Shown piece by piece: positions 1 to 9,645 of a DNA stretch of 64,000 bases. This stretch comes from Paenibacillus maysiensis (GTDB lineage: Bacteria > Bacillota > Bacilli > Paenibacillales > Paenibacillaceae). Both the position numbers and the translations under genes were made by a program. Location of the stretch: contig NZ_ASRY01000184.1 in the NCBI RefSeq assembly GCF_000520815.1, forward strand, positions 1 to 64,000. The letters are read 5' to 3'. Under the pieces are notes generated by a model. That model made no database searches, had not been told where the DNA came from, and saw only the letters and a program-made list of their open reading frames with translations. Every line of letters begins with the position of its first letter. Positions within the stretch are counted from its first letter, which is position 1.

Positions 1-1
1 T

Positions 2-223
2 TTACCGCCCCCTCCTACTCGATAAATATTCATATTCACTTACAGCTAAGTAAGCTACTCCAATAATCAAAGCTATTACGGCAAAAAACTTTAAAGAATC
101 AAACGTTACATTATAATTAGGATTTAACGTTCCGGCTCCTATAATTGATGCACTAAGAAAGTAAGAAGAATACAATATAGCAGATATAAAACAAAATATT
201 GTTCCTATCACAGCCCTATACAT
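2..223 (-). CDS. small two-helix membrane protein, unknown function
   Basis: A 73-residue protein if started at the ATG at 223, which has a strong ribosome site (AAGGAGG about 9 bases upstream). The same frame is open to a TTG at 265, but that start has no such site and would put the ribosome site inside the gene. Two hydrophobic stretches (about residues 4-28 and 43-62) suggest two membrane helices, followed by a short basic tail ending RRGR. The stop codon is at the very edge of the window, so downstream partners are not visible. I do not recognise the family. Confidence 0.6.
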   Translation of the reverse strand: MYRAVIGTIFCFISAILYSSYFLSASIIGAGTLNPNYNVTFDSLKFFAVIALIIGVAYLAVSEYEYLSSRRGR

Positions 224-870
224 TGTTTGTTCATCCTCCTTTATAATATTTTGAAATTTGTCCAAAAAATATAAACATGATTATTATAATCCAAAAGGTT
301 ACACACATCAACTTTTGGAGATTATCAATAGTCCTCACACCTACTGACCCTCTCAATCATCCTGACAGAATCAAAACGAAGGATGGATTGTTTGTAAAAA
401 AACTTCAGTCAAAATGAAGTAGTTTATGGTCAGTCAACAGATGAGGAAACGCAAGAGAGGATCATCTACAAGAAAAAAGATGGAACCTTGCAACTGTGTA
501 AGGAAGAATCCTACGGGGTTCTTCCTTTCAGTGGGAATAAGTAAAAAGCATCATTATAGCCTACAGAATGGCTGACTCTCAAATCGTATAAAAGCCAAAA
601 CATGGACATGCTTGCGATCAAGGCTATAGTGCCACTTATTAAATATATGTATATTTCTCCTTTCAATTCCGATTTCATGTTTACGAAGAGAAGAGGTAGG
701 CTTTATTTCTTATGTATATCCATTCTACTTCATTTGCGATGATGAAACTGGAAGAATATTTAAGTAATAGCCTCAATTCAGCGTCCAAAATGGGCTATAG
801 TCTCTATAATGCTTTTTTAATTTCATGTAAAATGTAATGATTACCAAAATGGACAGTGATGGAGGGAAAC
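224..870. other. non-coding stretch with a possible gene remnant
   Basis: No convincing complete gene. On the + strand, an open stretch at 401-544 encodes a hydrophilic tail (about 47 residues ending PFSGNK, stop at 542-544) with normal codon look but no start or ribosome site. A second open piece just upstream in a different frame ends in a stop at about 415. This looks like the 3' end of a decayed gene. The rest is AT-rich; the promoter of the DUF2339-type gene probably lies in 720-850. Confidence 0.3.
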
Positions 871-3423
871 ATGAAGGATTTGAAAGATCGTTTACATACG
901 ATCCGCCAAGAGCAGAACAAGCTGCTTAAGGAATATCAGACGTTAATTGCCGACTATGAAGCCTCGGATGTCATTCTGGAGAATGAAGTGCTACGGAAGA
1001 AATTCGAGGATGTTCAAGCACGCTGTATCCGTCTGGAAGAGCGGGTACAACATATCGAGCAGGAAAATGGAAAGCTACGCACGGCGCTGACGGAGCAAAT
1101 GCTGAGTGAGAAGGCCAATATGATCCGTATCTCGCGTGAAAAGCTGGAAACCTATTTTGCTTCCAGAATAGCAGAAGGGACGAACCGATTGACTGCCTTT
1201 GAGTACGGGGCTAAAAATCGTGTAGACCAGCTTATTCAGCAAAGCACTCATGTGCTTAAAGAGGATCAGGAAGAGATCGTCGCCAGATTGCGGCAGTTCT
1301 CGGAGGAAATCCGTGAGCGGATCATGGAGCAGCGCCGACGCTTCCAAGAGGCTGAGCAAAACTTGCTTCATCATACGGCGAACGGGCTGGACCAGCTCCA
1401 AGAAGAAGAGATCAGCGAAGAAACGATGCAGAAGCGCATGAAGCAGAATCAGTTCGAAATGAAGCTGGGCTTGAACTGGATCAACAAGCTGGGGATTTTG
1501 CTCATTATTTTAGGTGTAGGAGCTGCCTTTAAATATTCATACTCCAACTGGTTTACAGGAAATATGAAGGGCGTGGCCTTCTTTCTGTTAGGAGCGCTGA
1601 TGCTGGGTGGCGGCGAGTGGTTGTACCGCAAACAGAAGCAGACCTTTGCGCTCGGGATATTGGGCGGCGGTATTTCGGTGCTGTACGGGTCGATTTTTTA
1701 CAGCTACTTTTTACTTGAAATTATAGGAATGTATACAGGCATTGGCCTATCCGTGCTGGTGACGGTGACCGCTGTGCTGTTGTCGTTAAGGTATGAATCC
1801 CGAACGATTTGTTCTTTTGGATTGGTAGGGGGATATCTCCCGTTGTTTTCCTATATGGCGGCCAACGGGCTGGAAGGGAACGCGGTTTACATCGCCATGG
1901 GCTACCTGTTCCTGCTGAACCTGCTGATTCTGCTCGTATCCTTCCGCAAACGCTGGGTCGTCGTGCAATATATCAGTTTTCTGCTGAATACGCCTCTGAT
2001 GCTTGTACTGGTGTGGCTCTCGGATAGCACGGCTGCAAGCATGTTGTATGCAGTTATTACATTTACAATGTACCTCGGGGTGACGCTATGGGTGCCGTTC
2101 CAATTGAAAGAAAAGCTATCCTGGCTGGACTTCTCCCTGCTGGCTCTGAATACAGTCGTAAGCTGTGCCGTGCTGTACTCTCTGTTCGATGATGCGGGCC
2201 TGGATGATTACAAAGGCTTGCTGGCACTCGTCTTTTGCCTGGTATACGGGGGCTTGGCGCAATGGGTCAGCCGATATATTCCGGAAGAGAAACAGACGAA
2301 GGTGTTATTTTATGCTACCTCTCTGACCTTCGCCATTCTGATGATTCCGTTCCAGTTTGGAGTTAAATGGCTGTCGATGGGCTGGCTAATCGAGTCCGTT
2401 CTCCTGACGTTGTATGGCAACCGTTATCGATTGAAGGAATTGGAGCGGGCTGGCTGGGGCATTTTATTACTGTGTCTGGGCGCTTTCTTTTTCGTCGATT
2501 TTCCTATATATCTGCTGTCCGGATTTAAGACGGACTATTTTGGGCTTAAATATACGCTCATTACGCTGGGTATGCTGATCGTTACTGTCTTTTATGCGAT
2601 TCAATTTAGCCGCCTGGATGCTTTCAAAAACAATCGTTTGTACGAAATGCGTATCATGCAGGGTTTTAAATATGTGACACTGGTGAACGTGTATGGTTAT
2701 TTGCTGTATGAGGCCGGGCATTGGTATAACATCGTCGTACCCGAAGGCTTCACACACTATTCCTTTTACAAAGCGCTGCTGTACACCTGTGTATCGCTGG
2801 TTTTGGCTTATTCCCTGCCTAAAGTGAAGCTGCTGTATGATCAAGTGATTAAATACTACAGCTTGGCGCTGTATGTCATCGGCTATGCGTTGGGGCTGCT
2901 AGTTACCGTGGCCATTCCAACCTTGCATGACAACTATGCGCAAAATACGGCTGCCGATTATGTGGCGTTGGTGGTGCTGATTGCCTTCAATGTACTGGTA
3001 TTTTTCAGCAGCAGGGATTTCCTGAACGCGCTGATGACCCGACATTATCGAAGCACAGAGCTGTATCCGGTCATCATGGGCGTATATTTGCTGGGCGTGA
3101 TTACCGCTTTCCTCGGAGTTCAATTCCGTCTGGAGGATGCCGGGCTTGTATTTAGTTTGGTGTATCTGTTGCTGGCGATTCTGTATATTGTCTACGGCTT
3201 TCGCAAACGGGTTGTCTATATTCGCAGATTTGGTCTGGGATTAACTTTGCTATCGACAGGTAAGCTGCTGCTGTATGACCTGCATCTGTTAACAACAGGA
3301 AGCACGATCGTAGCTTACTTCTCTTTTGGTGTGGTATTGTTGGCGATTTCGTATATTTACCAAAAAGTATCTAACCGCATGGGAGAGACCATAATCAAGA
3401 AGGATGTCGAAGAAAAAATGTAG
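871..3423 (+). CDS. DUF2339-type polytopic membrane protein with N-terminal coiled coil
   Basis: An 850-residue protein. The first ~190 residues are charged and heptad-rich (long coiled coil), followed from about residue 195 by some twenty or more hydrophobic segments to the C-terminus, ending in a short charged tail. This arrangement and length (700-1000 aa) fit the DUF2339 family of predicted membrane proteins, whose biochemical role is unknown. ATG at 871 is preferred because GGAGGG lies 5 bases upstream; a GTG/ATG pair at 856/859 would place that site within the gene. It stands alone, about 160 bases before the symporter gene. Confidence 0.75.
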   Translation: MKDLKDRLHTIRQEQNKLLKEYQTLIADYEASDVILENEVLRKKFEDVQARCIRLEERVQHIEQENGKLRTALTEQMLSEKANMIRISREKLETYFASRIAEGTNRLTAFEYGAKNRVDQLIQQSTHVLKEDQEEIVARLRQFSEEIRERIMEQRRRFQEAEQNLLHHTANGLDQLQEEEISEETMQKRMKQNQFEMKLGLNWINKLGILLIILGVGAAFKYSYSNWFTGNMKGVAFFLLGALMLGGGEWLYRKQKQTFALGILGGGISVLYGSIFYSYFLLEIIGMYTGIGLSVLVTVTAVLLSLRYESRTICSFGLVGGYLPLFSYMAANGLEGNAVYIAMGYLFLLNLLILLVSFRKRWVVVQYISFLLNTPLMLVLVWLSDSTAASMLYAVITFTMYLGVTLWVPFQLKEKLSWLDFSLLALNTVVSCAVLYSLFDDAGLDDYKGLLALVFCLVYGGLAQWVSRYIPEEKQTKVLFYATSLTFAILMIPFQFGVKWLSMGWLIESVLLTLYGNRYRLKELERAGWGILLLCLGAFFFVDFPIYLLSGFKTDYFGLKYTLITLGMLIVTVFYAIQFSRLDAFKNNRLYEMRIMQGFKYVTLVNVYGYLLYEAGHWYNIVVPEGFTHYSFYKALLYTCVSLVLAYSLPKVKLLYDQVIKYYSLALYVIGYALGLLVTVAIPTLHDNYAQNTAADYVALVVLIAFNVLVFFSSRDFLNALMTRHYRSTELYPVIMGVYLLGVITAFLGVQFRLEDAGLVFSLVYLLLAILYIVYGFRKRVVYIRRFGLGLTLLSTGKLLLYDLHLLTTGSTIVAYFSFGVVLLAISYIYQKVSNRMGETIIKKDVEEKM

Positions 3424-3584
3424 GTTTTTGTTGTATTGTGTAGATAAACAACATTTTGAAAATAATTTCGAAGATAGTGAAATAATTGCATGACCTTACA
3501 TCCTACTTACGCTATAATGAGTAAAAATTATTCATGTACGCATGCTAATGTTTATGCGGAAGTAGAGAGAATGAGGGGGATATA

Positions 3585-4934
3585 ATGAATTTGAGCAAGG
3601 GGCAGAATAGCCTGAACGATAAAAATGAACGCTTCTCGTCAGCCGGGTTCATATTGGCAGCGATCGGGAGTGCGGCAGGACTGGGTAACATTTGGAAATT
3701 TCCGTATATTACTGGTCAATATGGCGGAGCTGCATTTTTCTTGTTGTTTATTGTCTGCCTGTTGCTTGTTGGTTTACCTGTACTTTTAGCAGAGCTTGCG
3801 CTTGGTCGTGCAGGTCGAGGAAGTGCTGCTTCTGCAATGGTAAAAGTAGGTGGTCATCCGATTTGGGGCAAGATGAGCATCGTGTTTGTTATCGTGCCGT
3901 TTGTTATTTTATCGTTCTACGCCATTGTAGGAGGCTGGACACTGCATTATGCTGTAGAGGCATTTAGTGGAAATCTGTTTTCGAATAATGATTTTGCTGG
4001 ACAGTTCGCTTCTTTTTCTTCCGGCTATGCGCCGTTGGTTTGGCTGTTAATTGTTTTTGCATTTACGGCAGTCGTGGTTACTCTTGGGGTATCGAACGGG
4101 ATTGAAAAGTTCAATAAAATTCTGATTCCTGCCAAGGTCATCCTGTTGCTCGTGTTAATGATTAACGCTCTCATGCTGCCAGGCTCTGGTGCGGGCGTAT
4201 CCTTCTTTCTGAATCCCGACTTCTCTAAGCTAAGTGTAGAGTCTGCATTGGTTGCTTTGGGACATGCCTTCTTCTCACTCTCACTGGGGATGGGGATTAT
4301 GATCACGTACGGTGCGTACGTGGATCGCCGTCAATCGCTGGGTGGAGCCATGCTGGCAGTTGGTGGCGGGGATTTAATCTATGCGTTTATCGCTGGTATG
4401 ATTATTTTCCCTACAACCTTCTCTTTCGGGATTAACCCGGCCCAAGGACCATCTCTGGTTTTCATTGCTTTACCTGCTGCGTTCTCTGCCATGCCTTTCG
4501 GCGCTTTCTTCGGCGGTTTGTTCTTCGTACTGCTGGCGGTTGCTGCGTTAGGTTCTATGGTATCTTTGCTGGAAGTACCCGTAGCCTATGTTATGGAGCG
4601 GTTTCGTTTGAGCCGGGTTCGCTCGGTTATCGTCGTATCGATCCTGTGCCTGTTGCTGGGCATCCCTTCTGCATTGTCCATGGGACTGGTGCCGGAATTA
4701 AAAGTGGGAGATAAATCATTCTTTGATTTCGTCGACTTCACAGCGTCCAACATCTTCTTACCGTTAGGCGGTTTGTTGATTGTTATATTCACAGGTTATT
4801 ACTGGAAGACTGCGGCTGAACATGCGAATCTCAAACCCTTCTGGTTCCGCATATGGTTGTTCGGCCTTCGGTATATTGCACCAATCCTGATGTTGTTGGT
4901 ATTCCTGCATACCTCAGGCATCATTAAATTTTAA
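3585..4934 (+). CDS. sodium-dependent transporter, neurotransmitter:sodium symporter (SNF) family
   Basis: A 449-residue protein with 11-12 hydrophobic helices. The first helix carries the family hallmark GSAAGLGNIWKFPY (about residues 27-40), the unwound segment that binds Na+ and substrate in LeuT-like transporters. Bacterial members import amino acids or related amines with Na+; the exact substrate cannot be read. The start ATG follows GAGGGGG. A hairpin with a T-run directly follows the stop, so the gene is probably monocistronic. Confidence 0.88.
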   Translation: MNLSKGQNSLNDKNERFSSAGFILAAIGSAAGLGNIWKFPYITGQYGGAAFFLLFIVCLLLVGLPVLLAELALGRAGRGSAASAMVKVGGHPIWGKMSIVFVIVPFVILSFYAIVGGWTLHYAVEAFSGNLFSNNDFAGQFASFSSGYAPLVWLLIVFAFTAVVVTLGVSNGIEKFNKILIPAKVILLLVLMINALMLPGSGAGVSFFLNPDFSKLSVESALVALGHAFFSLSLGMGIMITYGAYVDRRQSLGGAMLAVGGGDLIYAFIAGMIIFPTTFSFGINPAQGPSLVFIALPAAFSAMPFGAFFGGLFFVLLAVAALGSMVSLLEVPVAYVMERFRLSRVRSVIVVSILCLLLGIPSALSMGLVPELKVGDKSFFDFVDFTASNIFLPLGGLLIVIFTGYYWKTAAEHANLKPFWFRIWLFGLRYIAPILMLLVFLHTSGIIKF

Positions 4935-4945
4935 GCTCAAATCAA

Positions 4946-4985
4946 TAAAAAGGCTTTCTTCCTAAGGGAAGAGATGCCTTTTTTT
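4946..4985 (+). terminator. rho-independent terminator after the symporter gene
   Basis: Inverted repeat (AAAAAGGC..TCTTCC / GGAAGA..GCCTTTTTTT) with a TAA loop and a seven-T run, 12 bases after the stop codon at 4934. Confidence 0.8.
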
Positions 4986-5192
4986 GTATATGTATCAGTA
5001 GTTACCTAACTGTGGAAAGGAGTGATATAATAAAAACATTGTCATTAATTTTAACTTCAATGAAATCATTACGATTACGAAGTTTTATATAATGAACAAA
5101 AGGGGTACAAAGCATCGCACAAAACGATGTGCAGGAGAGGGAAAGGGCAGAAGAGCATTGAAACAGACAGGGAGCTTGAATTTGCATGAAGG

Positions 5193-7151
5193 ATGGCGGC
5201 TGAAATGAAGTCTAATCCGTTGCCATCACAACGTCGGTATATGCCGGGTCTGGACGGATTAAGAGCATTAGCGGTTATCGCTGTCATTGTATATCATCTG
5301 AATCCGGATTGGTTGTCGGGAGGCTTGTTGGGTGTAGGTGTTTTTTTTACGTTGTCGGGGTATTTAATCACGGATATTCTGGTAAGTCAGTGGGATACAT
5401 ATCATAGTTTCAAAATGAAAGATTTCTGGTTGCGTCGGGCCAGAAGGCTGCTGCCTGCTATGCTGATGGTTGTAGCTGTTATTGTCCTGTGCTCGTTGCT
5501 TTTCGATCCGTCACGGCTTGTAGCCTTGCGCGGAGATGTGCCTGCTGCATTGGTATATATGAGCAACTGGTGGTTTATTTTTCATCAGGTATCGTATTTT
5601 GAAAGCTTTGGCCCACCTTCGCCGCTCGGACATTTGTGGTCGCTGGCGGTGGAGGAACAATTCTATATCCTATGGCCGTTACCACTGGCGCTTGGGCTGA
5701 AATACATGCCCAAGCGTATTGTGCTCGCAGGCTGGGTAACTTGCCTGGCGTTGATCTCTGCGCTGCTGATGGCAGTGATTTACGTGCCGGGAACTGATCC
5801 GAGTCGGGTGTATTATGGCACGGATACGCGTGGATTCGCCCTGCTGATCGGTGCCGCGCTTGCCTTGGTATGGCCCAGTAGCAAGCTGAAAGGGCAAGCG
5901 TCTGACAAGGCACGGTTGCTGTTGGATGGCATCGGGGCTGTAAGCTTGCTACTGCTGTGTCACTGGGCATGGGCCTCAAATGAATATGACCCTTCTTTGT
6001 ATCGGGGTGGCTTACTGGGTATAGCTTTGGTCACTGCTATTGTGGTCGCAGTGTTAGCGCATCCGGTGAGCCATCTGGGGAAGCTGCTTGGACTCAAGCC
6101 GCTGCGCTGGATCGGTGCCCGTTCCTACGGGCTATACCTGTGGCATGTTCCAGTTATCACCCTGACGACACCGCAGGTGGATACCGAGGGTGTGCATGTG
6201 CTGCGAACCATTTTGCAACTATTAGCAACGGTACTGCTGGCTTCCTTCTCCTTTAAATATATCGAGGAACCGATCCGTCACGGAGGATTCCGTCGCTGGG
6301 TTGCAGGAATCCGTACAGCGGTTCGCAGACAGGCACGGTGGAGGTGGATGCCTCCAACCGCAGCATCTATGCTTTTTATAGGAGTTCTTGCAGGCACCGT
6401 TCACCTGTACGTGGCGTCTACTGACGCAACCACGCAGGCAGCAGCGGCGAATGAAGAGAATCCAAGCGGGAAGACGAAGGCAATGCCGCCGCTTCATGGG
6501 ACCGTATCCGTGGCTTCGAAGGAGCCGAAAGCCAAGCCGCAAGTATCCGGGGGCAACAACGTGCAGGACGAAACTAAGGTCCAGGCTCTAGCCGGAACGC
6601 CAAAGAATACGGAGACTAAAGCTGGCACTAAGGTTCAGTCGGATACTTCGACCCAACAAGCTACGTCCAAAGCAGATGACGGCGCAGGTGTGACCGCGAT
6701 TGGGGATTCTGTCATGCTGGATGTGCAGACGTACATTCAGCAAGCTTTTCCAGGCGCGGTTGTAGACGGGCGCATCGGACGACAGATGGCGGAAGCGCCT
6801 GCCGTGCTGGAGCAGTTGAGACAGAACGGACAACTGGGGAAGACAGTCATTATTGAGCTGGGCACAAACGGGGCTTTTACCAAGGATCAATTGACCGATT
6901 TACTCGCCAGTTTGAAGGATACGAAGCGTATTATCCTCGTGAATACCCGTGTGCCTCGGCCGTGGGAGAGTATCGTAAACAGGCATCTTGCCGAAGCGGC
7001 AGCCCAAGATGCACGGATTACGATGATCGACTGGTACGGAGCCAGCTCTGGCAAAAACTCGTATTTTGAACATGACGGAGTTCATTTGAAGCCCAAAGGC
7101 GCCAAAGCCTATGCATCTTTGTTGGCTCAGGCTTTGACGAAGCAATCTTAA
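5193..7151 (+). CDS. OatA-like acyltransferase: membrane acyltransferase-3 domain fused to extracytoplasmic SGNH esterase domain
   Basis: A 652-residue protein. The N-terminal ~370 residues form an acyltransferase-3 domain with about ten helices; it opens with the typical PGLDGLRALAV motif and a following YHL. After a final helix (~390-410) comes a low-complexity Ala/Lys/Thr linker (~415-500), then an SGNH hydrolase domain with the nucleophile motif GDSV (~505) and the C-terminal D-G-V-H motif (~630) that supplies Asp/His. This matches peptidoglycan O-acetyltransferase OatA, which acetylates muramic acid and confers lysozyme resistance. Start is uncertain: ATG 5193 opens the frame, but ATG 5205 has AAGGA about 11 bases upstream. 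Confidence 0.85.
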   Translation: MAAEMKSNPLPSQRRYMPGLDGLRALAVIAVIVYHLNPDWLSGGLLGVGVFFTLSGYLITDILVSQWDTYHSFKMKDFWLRRARRLLPAMLMVVAVIVLCSLLFDPSRLVALRGDVPAALVYMSNWWFIFHQVSYFESFGPPSPLGHLWSLAVEEQFYILWPLPLALGLKYMPKRIVLAGWVTCLALISALLMAVIYVPGTDPSRVYYGTDTRGFALLIGAALALVWPSSKLKGQASDKARLLLDGIGAVSLLLLCHWAWASNEYDPSLYRGGLLGIALVTAIVVAVLAHPVSHLGKLLGLKPLRWIGARSYGLYLWHVPVITLTTPQVDTEGVHVLRTILQLLATVLLASFSFKYIEEPIRHGGFRRWVAGIRTAVRRQARWRWMPPTAASMLFIGVLAGTVHLYVASTDATTQAAAANEENPSGKTKAMPPLHGTVSVASKEPKAKPQVSGGNNVQDETKVQALAGTPKNTETKAGTKVQSDTSTQQATSKADDGAGVTAIGDSVMLDVQTYIQQAFPGAVVDGRIGRQMAEAPAVLEQLRQNGQLGKTVIIELGTNGAFTKDQLTDLLASLKDTKRIILVNTRVPRPWESIVNRHLAEAAAQDARITMIDWYGASSGKNSYFEHDGVHLKPKGAKAYASLLAQALTKQS

Positions 7152-7166
7152 TAGCAATCGTCAGGT

Positions 7167-7205
7167 AGCTGTGATGCGCAAATATCACGGCTCCTTTTTA
7201 TTTTA
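7167..7205 (+). terminator. terminator after the oatA-like gene
   Basis: AGCTGTGAT / ATCACGGCT stem followed by TCCTTTTTATTTT, 16 bases downstream of the stop. Confidence 0.65.
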
Positions 7206-7346
7206 TTGAACTAGCCTAAAGGGTAACAATTCTTTGCTATTTGGCTACAATTTTTCAATTTTCATTCTACTTATTTATGGTAAGGTTACCTATACGAATA
7301 TGCCTGATTTCGGGAAATATTAATTGTGGTGGGGGTACATAAGCTA

Positions 7347-8303
7347 ATGGAAAAGAGTTACACACATAGCAGGACAAGAGAGCACCGCATGAAGAGGAAC
7401 AAAGGAAGAATAATATTCATTGCTATTTTATTATTTGTGATCGGTTGTATTACGCTCATTGTGCTAAAGGTTTCAGATAGCAAATCACCGGCCCAAACAA
7501 TGGAACAAGTTAAAAAAACAGATACCGTATCCAATGCCAAATCAACAGGTAAACCGACTGCCGAATCGAATGGTAAAGCAGCTTCACATAAAAATGATGC
7601 CGGCGTGGAAGACGTGGCCTTTGTTGAAAAATATTTAAACCAACAAATGCTGGGGCAGATGCCTGATGGAGCTGACGGTAAAAAAGTAGCTTATTTATCT
7701 TTTGATGATGGGCCATCCGTAACCGTGACACCTAAAATATTAGATATTCTTAAAAAACAGAAGGTTAAGGCAACCTTTTTTGTCGTAGGAAAGGAAGCAG
7801 ATGAGAATGAACATACGAAGAACATCATCAAAAGAATTGTTGCAGAAGGTCACGCTATAGGGAACCATACGTATTCACACAACTATAAGTATTTATATCC
7901 TCACAAGGCTGTAAGTACGAACAACGTCATGCAGGATATTGAAAAGAACAACCAAACCTTAAAAAGTATTCTGGGTCCGGATTTCTCGACAAGAGCGATC
8001 CGATTCCCCGGAGGTCATATGACGTGGAAGAAAAACGATCCCAAGGGTATGGCCGCATTAGATGCAGCTTTACTAAAAAAGGATTACCACCAAGTGGACT
8101 GGAATGTGTTAACTAAAGACGCAGAGGGACCATCCAAGAAAGCGAACGGACTCATAAACCAATTCATAAAGACTGTTAAGGGTCGAGAAAAAGCCGTAAT
8201 ACTAATGCACGATACCTATGGTAAGGAAGAAACAGCAAAAGCCTTGCCGACAATCATAGAATATTTAAAAAAGCAGGGATATGAATTTAAGATTATGAAG
8301 TGA
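7347..8303 (+). CDS. polysaccharide deacetylase (NodB domain, PgdA-like)
   Basis: A 318-residue membrane-anchored protein: an N-terminal helix at about residues 20-40, a Lys/Ser/Thr-rich linker, then a carbohydrate-esterase-4 domain. Visible motifs are SFDDGPS (catalytic Asp and metal Asp), GNHTYSH (two metal-binding His) and RFPGG. It is probably an extracytoplasmic deacetylase of peptidoglycan N-acetylglucosamine or another surface polymer. With the preceding OatA-like gene it makes a pair of cell-wall modifiers, though a terminator lies between. ATG 7347 is chosen since GGTGGGGG lies upstream; the frame is open to a GTG at 7326. Confidence 0.85.
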   Translation: MEKSYTHSRTREHRMKRNKGRIIFIAILLFVIGCITLIVLKVSDSKSPAQTMEQVKKTDTVSNAKSTGKPTAESNGKAASHKNDAGVEDVAFVEKYLNQQMLGQMPDGADGKKVAYLSFDDGPSVTVTPKILDILKKQKVKATFFVVGKEADENEHTKNIIKRIVAEGHAIGNHTYSHNYKYLYPHKAVSTNNVMQDIEKNNQTLKSILGPDFSTRAIRFPGGHMTWKKNDPKGMAALDAALLKKDYHQVDWNVLTKDAEGPSKKANGLINQFIKTVKGREKAVILMHDTYGKEETAKALPTIIEYLKKQGYEFKIMK

Positions 8304-8436
8304 ATATATGTTTATTGCTCCATTTTGCTTGTATTCAATTTTGTAACGAGTAAATTAGTCTTAAAAGCCCTTTAATAGCTTATATAATATCATTTTTAGG
8401 TATATACTATAATAAAATAGTATTTAGGGGGAGATT

Positions 8437-9645
8437 ATGCTGGTATTAAAATCATACGAGGTATTTATACCAGGGGCTTTCCCAACATATACCTACGTTT
8501 CAAGAAACACACCCGATACTTCCTATTCATACGAATTCAGATTAGCGCAATCACTTAAAACTATTGGTTATTTAACATCAATTATTGGCCCTTCAAAAAC
8601 CGGGAAAACCGTTTTGTGTGAGAAAGTAATAGGGCAAGATAAAATTGTGGATTTGACAGGAAATGACTTTAAACATTCAGAAGATTTTTGGGTAACCGTA
8701 GCCAAAAAAGTAGGCCTATCACTAGAAAGCAACCATACAGAGCGTAGAGGTATTGAAGGAGAAGGAACTACGGGTCTCATAGAAAAAAAGTCAACAGCAA
8801 TCACAGAATCATTTCGTTCTGGCAAAGATAAGATTATTCAATTTTTTAATGAAAATGATTTAGTTCTTGTCTTGGATGATTTTCACTATGCACCAGAGGA
8901 TATGCAGCTAGAAATGGCTTATCAATTAAAAGATGCTATTCGAAAGCAATTTCGAACGATTGTCATTTCTTTGCCTCACAGAGCTGATGATGCCATCCGT
9001 AAGAATCCTGATCTGAGTGGAAGGTTGAATCTTATCAACATTGAGCCTTGGCAACTGGATGAACTAAGTGAAATCGCAACAACAGGTTTTCAATCATTAG
9101 GTATGAATATTGACTTAAGCTATGCTAAGGATATAGCTCTTGAAAGTCTTGCTTCTCCTCAGCTCATGCAATCTATATGTTTGAACCTTGCTATTCAACT
9201 GGATGTAGATCATAACCGTGAAAATGCACAGATTACGAGTAAGACCCAGCTTGAAGAAGCTTACAAGATGACAACAATTAATCTCTCATATAAAGACGTG
9301 GTAAGGAAGTTAAAGGCTGGGCCGAATCCAAGAGGGCAGCAGAGAAAAACCTACAAGCTTGTGACTGGTGAGAATGCGGACATCTATGAGCTATTAATAA
9401 AGGCAATTTCACTAAATCCCCCTAAGATTAGCATCTCTATAGAAGATATGAAGAAGAGAATTGATGAACTTATTAGTGATGGTGATGACAAGCCGGATAA
9501 GCCAAAGGTCAAATCTGCAATAGAGCAGGTTCAATCCATTATGCAAAATAGTGAGAGTATTTATCAGGTCTTCGAATATAAGGACGAGGAAATTTATATT
9601 TTGGAGCCACACTTTTTATTTTATTTACGATGGGGGATTCATTAA
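8437..9645 (+). CDS. AAA-type ATPase of a two-gene ATPase-nuclease unit
   Basis: A 402-residue soluble protein. Walker A is GPSKTGKT (residues 51-58), Walker B LVLVLDD (142-148), a likely sensor-1 strand TIVISLP (174-180) and a possible arginine finger in PDLSGR (~196), the layout of Orc/Cdc6- or STAND-like P-loop ATPases. The C-terminal third looks like a winged-helix domain ending in an aromatic FLFYLRW patch. ATG 8437 has GGGGG 7 bases upstream. Its stop TAA shares one base with the ATG of the next gene, so the two are translationally coupled. The pair is markedly more AT-rich than its flanks, which suggests transfer. I infer a defence-type role; no named system is recognised. Confidence 0.7.
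   Translation: MLVLKSYEVFIPGAFPTYTYVSRNTPDTSYSYEFRLAQSLKTIGYLTSIIGPSKTGKTVLCEKVIGQDKIVDLTGNDFKHSEDFWVTVAKKVGLSLESNHTERRGIEGEGTTGLIEKKSTAITESFRSGKDKIIQFFNENDLVLVLDDFHYAPEDMQLEMAYQLKDAIRKQFRTIVISLPHRADDAIRKNPDLSGRLNLINIEPWQLDELSEIATTGFQSLGMNIDLSYAKDIALESLASPQLMQSICLNLAIQLDVDHNRENAQITSKTQLEEAYKMTTINLSYKDVVRKLKAGPNPRGQQRKTYKLVTGENADIYELLIKAISLNPPKISISIEDMKKRIDELISDGDDKPDKPKVKSAIEQVQSIMQNSESIYQVFEYKDEEIYILEPHFLFYLRWGIH

Noticed and set aside
2467-2844. 125-codon minus-strand frame within the DUF2339-type gene
   Set aside because: Antisense shadow without ribosome site or family motif.
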